Source: Klebsiella pneumoniae (GTDB taxonomy: Bacteria > Myxococcota_A > UBA796 > SXON01). Taken from it: a stretch of DNA of 36,985 nucleotides. The stretch lies in the NCBI GenBank assembly GCA_945861635.1, contig CAMAWH010000050.1, positions 1 to 36,985 of the forward strand, read 5' to 3'. Numbering within the stretch: position 1 is the stretch's first letter; each line of letters opens with the position of its first letter. The position numbers and the translations under genes are program-made. Positions 31,984 to 36,985 of the stretch are shown here, in pieces. The notes beneath the pieces are model-generated. The model worked only from the letters and a program-made list of their open reading frames with translations. It made no database searches and was not told the origin of the DNA.

Positions 31984-34071
31984 ATGAACGTGTTTGACGA
32001 ACTCGCGCGCCGCCTTCGTCGCACAGACTTGCTGCTGTTGCGCGCCGTTCGTCGTCAGCGCGCCCGGCCGGCGATGCGCGCGAAAGGTCAGTTTTGGGGC
32101 AGCGTTATCACTGACGACGAGGTCGACGCCCTGCTTCGTGCCCACGGTGAGATCGACTATCCAGCGGGCCCGGACGGGTTGGAGGATGCGGTGGCGGCAT
32201 CCACGGCGCTGCGGGATGCGCCGGGCGGGCGTTTTACGCGCTTGCGAACCGCATTTGCGATGGATGGGGATGACGCGGATCTGATGCTGCTGGCGCTCGC
32301 GCCGGAAATTTCAGCCGGGTACGGCAAGATCTTCGCGTACCTCAATGACAATTTGAATCAGGCCTACCTGACCGTCGACATGGCCACGCGCGTGCTGCGG
32401 ACGGAGCGTCGGGAGCGGTTGATGCTCCAGGCACGGCTCATGCCGGGGGGTCCGATCATTCGGAACAGGTTGCTCCTGCTTAATCCACCGGACGGCACGG
32501 AAACGCACACGTCACGCCGCCTGCACCCCGCTCCCCGCGTGCTGCGCTGGTTCCTGGAGGAAGAGGAACTTCCCGGAACCGTCGGCTTCACGCCTATCGA
32601 CTGCGCGACGGAGCCGTTCATTCCGGCGCCTACCAAGAAGCGAATCGCCGATCTGGACGATGCGCTGGATCGCCCGATTACCGTAGCCCTGGTCGGATCG
32701 ACGTTTGGCATGCGGGAAGGGGTCGCGCAGGCGATTGCCCGGCGCTGTGGACGGAAGCTGGTCCGCGTCGATCTCGAGCGGTGTAAGCCGTTTATCGATG
32801 AGCCCTGGGATCTCATTCGGGAGCTGCGGCTGAGCAGCGCGCTTCCCTACGTCGTCAACGTGGCCGCGTCGCAAGAGGACCCGGCGCTTCGCAACCAGAT
32901 GATCGCGCTGGGGTCAGCGTTGTCGATGCTTCCCTACCCCGTGCTCATCGGCGGTTCGGACCGGCGCGCGATTTCTGGGCTCCTTGGCAGTGACCGGCCG
33001 AGTGTGACGGTGCACGTGGCGCGCTCCACGTTGGAAGAGCGAAATGATGCGTGGGGTGCGGCTTTGGAGCGTCGTAACTGGAATCCGGCGCTCGGCACCG
33101 ATATTGCCGAGCGTTTCTACTCTGTTGGCGGAACGACCATCGAACGGGTGCTGGAGCGTGCGGAGGCGGAGGCGGGCGGACACGAGCCGGCCGCGGAGAC
33201 GATCTGGGCGGCTGCCCGCGAAGGCTCGCGGCCCGAGTTCCGCGGTCTCGCGCTTCACGTCGTGCCCCAATACACGTGGACTGACCTGATCATTACGGAA
33301 AAGATCCAAAAGCAGTTGGTGCATTTGACCCACTACCTGTCGGAGCAGGAAACCGTGTACCACCGCTGGGGTGGCAACAAGGTACGTGCGCGTGGATACG
33401 GCATCAAAGCCCTGTTTTCCGGCGGTCCAGGCACGGGAAAGACGATGGCCGCGGAGGTGATTGCGGGGTCGCTCGGCCTTGACCTGTTCCGCGTAGACCT
33501 GTCCAGCGTAATTTCGCGGTGGGTCGGTGAGACCGAGAAAAACCTGCGCGAGATTTTCGATGCGGCCGAGGGTGGAACGGCGGTCATCCTGTTCGACGAA
33601 GCCGACGCCCTGTTCGGATCGCGCGGTGAGGTGAAGCAGGCGCAGGATCGATTCGCCAATCAGGAAGTGAGCTTTCTGTTGCAACGCCTCGAAGTGTTCG
33701 AGGGGTGCGCCATTCTGACGACCAACCTTCAGGAGAACATCGACGAGGCTTTCCTCCGCCGGTTCGGTGCGGTCGTCGAGTTTCCGATGCCCACGCCAGA
33801 AATGCGGCTCAAACTATGGGAAAAGGCCATTCCTCCGTATGCGCCGCGCGGAGATGACCTTCGGCTGGAGTATCTGGCAAATCAGTTCATCATCGCCGGC
33901 GGCGCCATCGTAAACGCGGCGCTCAACGCCTGTGTGCTTGCATCGGCGCGACGGGAGAAGGTGTGCATGCGGCATGCCGTCGAAGCGATCGCGCGGGAAC
34001 TCGTGAAGAACGGCAAGCAGGTGAACCGCGTGCACTTCGCGGACTACTACGAGTTTGTGAAGGATCTCTGA
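31984..34071 (+). CDS. AAA+ ATPase of the eCIS (Afp15-like)
   Basis: 695 aa from an ATG preceded by GGGAG. Two AAA modules are visible. The first (~235-330) has a degenerate P-loop (VGSTFGMREGVAQAI) lacking GKT. The second is intact: Walker A SGGPGTGKTMAAEV at ~479-492, Walker B ILFDEADALFG at ~535-545, sensor 1 TTNLQENIDEAFLRRFGA with the likely arginine finger. This matches the Cdc48-like ATPases found in eCIS loci, thought to help assembly or folding. It follows DUF4157 on the plus strand and is 9 kb from the rest of the eCIS. Confidence 0.92.
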   Translation: MNVFDELARRLRRTDLLLLRAVRRQRARPAMRAKGQFWGSVITDDEVDALLRAHGEIDYPAGPDGLEDAVAASTALRDAPGGRFTRLRTAFAMDGDDADLMLLALAPEISAGYGKIFAYLNDNLNQAYLTVDMATRVLRTERRERLMLQARLMPGGPIIRNRLLLLNPPDGTETHTSRRLHPAPRVLRWFLEEEELPGTVGFTPIDCATEPFIPAPTKKRIADLDDALDRPITVALVGSTFGMREGVAQAIARRCGRKLVRVDLERCKPFIDEPWDLIRELRLSSALPYVVNVAASQEDPALRNQMIALGSALSMLPYPVLIGGSDRRAISGLLGSDRPSVTVHVARSTLEERNDAWGAALERRNWNPALGTDIAERFYSVGGTTIERVLERAEAEAGGHEPAAETIWAAAREGSRPEFRGLALHVVPQYTWTDLIITEKIQKQLVHLTHYLSEQETVYHRWGGNKVRARGYGIKALFSGGPGTGKTMAAEVIAGSLGLDLFRVDLSSVISRWVGETEKNLREIFDAAEGGTAVILFDEADALFGSRGEVKQAQDRFANQEVSFLLQRLEVFEGCAILTTNLQENIDEAFLRRFGAVVEFPMPTPEMRLKLWEKAIPPYAPRGDDLRLEYLANQFIIAGGAIVNAALNACVLASARREKVCMRHAVEAIARELVKNGKQVNRVHFADYYEFVKDL

Positions 34072-34197
34072 GCCGGTTCCGCGGGGCCCCCAAGCCCGGG
34101 GCGGGAGAATTGTGCCGCCGCGACAATTCGTGCCAGCCGCGGGGCTTCACATCGACGCGGGGCGCGCCTATCTATGGTCCCCACCCTGGAGTCCATG

Positions 34198-34758
34198 ATG
34201 ATCGCCCTTTTTCTTCCTGCGGCCTTTGCCGCGACGTACACCCTCGACAGTTCGCACACGCGCGCCGGGTTCAACGTCACCCACATGATGGTCACAACGG
34301 TCCGCGGCGTGTTCGGAACCACGACGGGCACCGTGGAGTACGATCCGAACAACCTGCCGGCAACCACGGTGAATGCGACCGTGGCCATCGCGAGTATCGA
34401 TACGCGGGAGGCCAAGCGCGATGACCACCTGCGCTCCCCCGATTTCTTCGACGCAGCCGCCTTCCCGCAGATGACGTTTGTCTCGAAAGCCGTGAAAAAC
34501 GCTGGCCCAGCGGGGCTCGATCTGGTGGGCGACCTGACGATTCGCGGCGTCACGAAAGAGATTGTGCTGCACGTCGACCCGTTCACGCCGGAAGTGAAGG
34601 ATCCGAGCGGAAACCTGAAGGTCGGCACGCGCGCAACCGGTACGATCAACCGTCAAGACTTCGGCGTCAGTTGGAACAAAAAGCTGGACGGCGGCGGCTA
34701 CCTGCTCAGTGACGACGTTCGCATTGAGTTGGACGTCGAGATGGCGCGCAAGCCGTAG
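34198..34758 (+). CDS. YceI-family periplasmic protein
   Basis: About 186 aa from the ATG at 34198, six bases after GGAG (ATG at 34195 also possible). Short hydrophobic leader, then YTLDSSHTRAGFNVTHMMVT, VEYDPNNLPATTVNATVAI, ASIDTREAKRDDHLRSPDFF, DLTIRGVTKEIVLHV, and RQDFGVSWNKKLDGGG, the YceI fold with all its landmark motifs. YceI-like proteins are exported beta-barrel-like lipocalin folds that bind a lipid or isoprenoid. Convergent with the 398-aa gene; no apparent link to the eCIS. Confidence 0.9.
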   Translation: MIALFLPAAFAATYTLDSSHTRAGFNVTHMMVTTVRGVFGTTTGTVEYDPNNLPATTVNATVAIASIDTREAKRDDHLRSPDFFDAAAFPQMTFVSKAVKNAGPAGLDLVGDLTIRGVTKEIVLHVDPFTPEVKDPSGNLKVGTRATGTINRQDFGVSWNKKLDGGGYLLSDDVRIELDVEMARKP

Positions 34759-34783
34759 GCGCCGGTAGGGGGTCTCGCTCCGC

Positions 34784-35980
34784 CTACTTCCGGATTTCGA
34801 CCTCGACATCCACCGCGTACGCATTGGCGCGCGCGGGAAACCGGGAGGACCGTAACGCCGCGACGGTGCTTTCCACCAGCACCTCGTAGCCCTTGTACGC
34901 CGTGACGGCCGTCGGGACGCCGGTGGCATCGACGAAGACGCGCGCCGTCACGGTAGCGTTCGGAAGTTCCAGCAGCTTGGCGTTGTCGGGCTGCCCGTTG
35001 ATGTAGAGCGGCTTCATCCCGAGCGCGTCGAATGTGACGAGTTCCAGCCCGGGCGTCAGCTCAGGCGGCGGATTGTCGTACGTCACCGCCTTCTGGACGG
35101 AGAAGGGCAACGGGGCCTCGCCGTTGGGCTCGAAGTGATCGACGACCTGCATCGCTGCGGACACGAAGATCACCGCATCGTTGGACCCTGCGGTCGAGGA
35201 CGCGGTGTGCCGACCGTCGAGCTGGTAGCCCCGGTACGCGAGCTTGCCGTTGGCCACGTCGAACAGCGCGTCTCCTGCCGCGCGGGTGTCGATGAGGTTT
35301 ACGCCCGCCGAATCCACGGCCTGCCCAGGAGAGACCATTCCGCGGCCGCTGCTCGCGATGACCGAGTATCCATCACGTTCGCCGGCGAATTTGTGGGTGT
35401 ACTCGACGCTGGCGACGGTGCCGCTGGAGGACGGGTAGTCGAAGACGTGGACGACGCCGGGTTGGAGCCAGCCCCGAATCCAGTCCTTGTAGTCCTTGGT
35501 CAGCGGCAGATCGAAGGCAGAGTAAGTGCGCATCAGCCAGGTGCGCTGGACCTCCTGAATCTCGCGTTCGCGGCTCGTTTGCCCCTGGGATTGCTTGGTG
35601 TCGAATTCCTTGAGGCGTCCGTCCGCGCTCAGCAGCATCACGACGGTGGTGGACAGGAGGTTGGCGGACCATTCGGTCAGGATCGCGTCCACGCGGGTCT
35701 GCTCGGCCGGCCACGCGACGCCGGTGAAGCGGCCGTAGGCGATGTGGCAGGTCAGTTCCCAGTTCTTGCCTACGGGGCCCGCCGTGCACTCGGTGTCGAT
35801 GACCGTCTTGACGGCGCCGGTGCGCGCGCTGACATTCCTTGCGGCGGCCAGCAGGATGCCCGCCGGCATCGTTACCTCGGTTTCAAGGTGGTATTTGACG
35901 ACTTCACCCTTGGTCCACTTGTAGACCGGAACAGGGGGAAGGTCAGCGGCAAGGGCGAACGAGGTCAGGAGCGCGAGCAT
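34784..35980 (-). CDS. Secreted protein with TonB-C-like C-terminus
   Basis: 398 aa. A short signal peptide (MLALLTSFALAADLPPVPV) is followed by a ~300-aa uncharacterised beta-rich region with several Cys (DTECTAGP, LTCHIAYG). The last ~75 residues read NATVTARVFVDATGVPTAVT, then GYEVLVESTVAALRSSRF and AYAVDVEVEI, the TonB C-terminal pattern. It is probably an envelope protein that uses a TonB-C-like fold for interaction. Ends 26 bases from the convergent YceI gene. Confidence 0.7.
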   Translation of the reverse strand: MLALLTSFALAADLPPVPVYKWTKGEVVKYHLETEVTMPAGILLAAARNVSARTGAVKTVIDTECTAGPVGKNWELTCHIAYGRFTGVAWPAEQTRVDAILTEWSANLLSTTVVMLLSADGRLKEFDTKQSQGQTSREREIQEVQRTWLMRTYSAFDLPLTKDYKDWIRGWLQPGVVHVFDYPSSSGTVASVEYTHKFAGERDGYSVIASSGRGMVSPGQAVDSAGVNLIDTRAAGDALFDVANGKLAYRGYQLDGRHTASSTAGSNDAVIFVSAAMQVVDHFEPNGEAPLPFSVQKAVTYDNPPPELTPGLELVTFDALGMKPLYINGQPDNAKLLELPNATVTARVFVDATGVPTAVTAYKGYEVLVESTVAALRSSRFPARANAYAVDVEVEIRK

Positions 35981-35998
35981 TGCGCAAGATAGTGTCGG

Positions 35999-36985
35999 CT
36001 ACAGCAGGCTTGCAAACCCAATGCGCAACATAAGCGCGCTGGTTGGCGTTCCGGCGGCGGCGAACCCCTCCATTTGCGTTCCGCGGAACCCGGCGACGGA
36101 GATGCGAAGCCACGTGGTTCCATCCCCCATGGCAATGCCGGTGCCCAACTGCGCCCCGACGCCGAGCGCGCCGGGAGAGAGCCACCCGTAGTTGCCCGTC
36201 ACCAGGAAGTACGCCTTTTTCGGCTGCGGACGGGGCAAGTACACCCCGACACCGCCGTGTGGATGGAACATCGCAGACGCGTGATCGTTGTCTTCCGGGG
36301 TGGTGCCACCTTCCGAGCCGAACGCCATCTGTGCGGTGGGGGTCAGGTACAGCTCGCCGCCGATCTGAATGACGGCGTTGTAGATGCCGACCTCGAACCC
36401 GAGGTCTCCGCCGAACCCGGGCGCCACGAACTCAGCTCCCTTCTTCCCGGCGAAGCCCTGCGATTCGATCACCCCCCCCCCAAGCTCACCCGTGAACATC
36501 ACGGTTACCGCCCGGATTTTTTCCACGACGGCGCCACCGGCGAGGGGTAGGACGACCGGCCTCCCCTTGTCATCCATCGCGGCGATGAACACGCGCGGGG
36601 GCGGACTGGAGCGCGCCGCCAGCGCCTTGATGCCCAGCAGCACATCGTTTGGAACGTCGGTGGCGCTGATGAGCACCTTGGCGCGGGCCGCGGCCAACTC
36701 TTCCGCGGACACGCGGATCGCCAGATTGGCCTTGCCGCTGGGGGTGAGGTCAAACTCCATCCGATTCGCCACGATGCCGTTGCGCACGAGGTGTGCGTAG
36801 TGGTGTCCGGCAGGAAGCTCGACGGCACCGGCGGCGACCGTGCGACCATCGACAACGGCCTCGATGCCCGCCGGCAGCGGATCGACGGTGAGCGTAGCCC
36901 TCGGGAGCAGGGCGATTTGCTCCTGCAGCGTTTTCACGCGCGCGAGCGATTGGCCGTCAGGAAATTCGCTGCGCTCAAAGTTGTG
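35999..36985 (-). CDS. PEGA-like surface/envelope protein (5' end outside window)
   Basis: The frame is open to the window edge and the residues before the internal GTG at 36937 (HNFERSEFPDGQSLARV) look coding, so the gene starts outside the window. About 329 residues are present. The first part, RATLTVDPLPAGIEAVVDGR then AVELPAGHHYAHLVRNG, is a PEGA-like beta motif. Later segments (~250-328) alternate Gly-rich strands (GNYGWLSPGALGVGAQLGTG; WLRISVAGFRGTQMEGFAAA) and end with FASLL, like an outer-membrane-associated beta domain. It ends 18 bases before the start of the leftward 398-aa gene. Confidence 0.7.
   Translation of the reverse strand, partial: HNFERSEFPDGQSLARVKTLQEQIALLPRATLTVDPLPAGIEAVVDGRTVAAGAVELPAGHHYAHLVRNGIVANRMEFDLTPSGKANLAIRVSAEELAAARAKVLISATDVPNDVLLGIKALAARSSPPPRVFIAAMDDKGRPVVLPLAGGAVVEKIRAVTVMFTGELGGGVIESQGFAGKKGAEFVAPGFGGDLGFEVGIYNAVIQIGGELYLTPTAQMAFGSEGGTTPEDNDHASAMFHPHGGVGVYLPRPQPKKAYFLVTGNYGWLSPGALGVGAQLGTGIAMGDGTTWLRISVAGFRGTQMEGFAAAGTPTSALMLRIGFASLL

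Overview
The window is high-GC bacterial DNA with tightly packed genes. Predicted lipoproteins, a secretin N0-like protein, a TonB-C-like protein and a partial PEGA-like protein point to a Gram-negative, perhaps a myxobacterium-like or other environmental lineage. The taxonomy is inference only. No rRNA, tRNA or CRISPR array was seen.

The core is an extracellular contractile injection system (eCIS; Afp/PVC-like tailocin relative). Its structural genes run leftward from 22.5 kb to 5.4 kb in near-continuous operon form: unknown 143-aa protein, DUF4255 tail terminator (Afp16-like), large sheath, tail-assembly-chaperone-like protein with CPxCG, DUF6760 protein, second sheath, gp19-like tube with a repeat-bearing N-terminal extension, a 1242-aa low-complexity repeat protein, CIS_tube/LysM protein (Afp7-like), gpD/gp27 hub, gp25 (Afp9), gpJ-like baseplate wedge (Afp11), gpI-like protein (Afp12) and an unassigned 313-aa protein. 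The system resumes at 31.3-34.1 kb on the plus strand with a small DUF4157 (eCIS-core) protein and the AAA+ ATPase (Afp15-like). A recognisable PAAR tip, gp5-type spike, tail fibre, Afp14-type tape measure and obvious toxin are absent from the window.

Left flank (1-5.4 kb): a partial unknown gene, a two-gene unit of a hypothetical and a putative lipoprotein, a leftward gene for a ubiquitin-like/4-TM/RING- or PHD-like zinc-finger membrane protein, a small TM protein coupled to a lipoprotein, a Phd/YefM-PIN toxin-antitoxin pair, and two decayed DUF433 genes.

The middle insert (22.6-31.3 kb) separates the two eCIS parts. It holds a coiled-coil-like 241-aa protein, a leftward envelope-glycan operon (two GT-C-type membrane glycosyltransferase paralogues, a DPGTGS small membrane protein, a membrane sulfatase/phosphatase-like enzyme, a lone secretin N0-like protein), argE, a small membrane protein and hutF. 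Right flank (34.1 kb to end): a YceI protein, a secreted protein with a TonB-C-like end and a partial PEGA-like protein.

Most unusual: the zinc-finger membrane protein with a ubiquitin-like head; the tube protein with four 19-residue GRG/GRPG repeats; the 1242-aa protein with ~13-residue repeats in the place where a tape measure or scaffold would be expected; and a chaperone/DUF6760 overlap that looks like a -1 frameshift arrangement.
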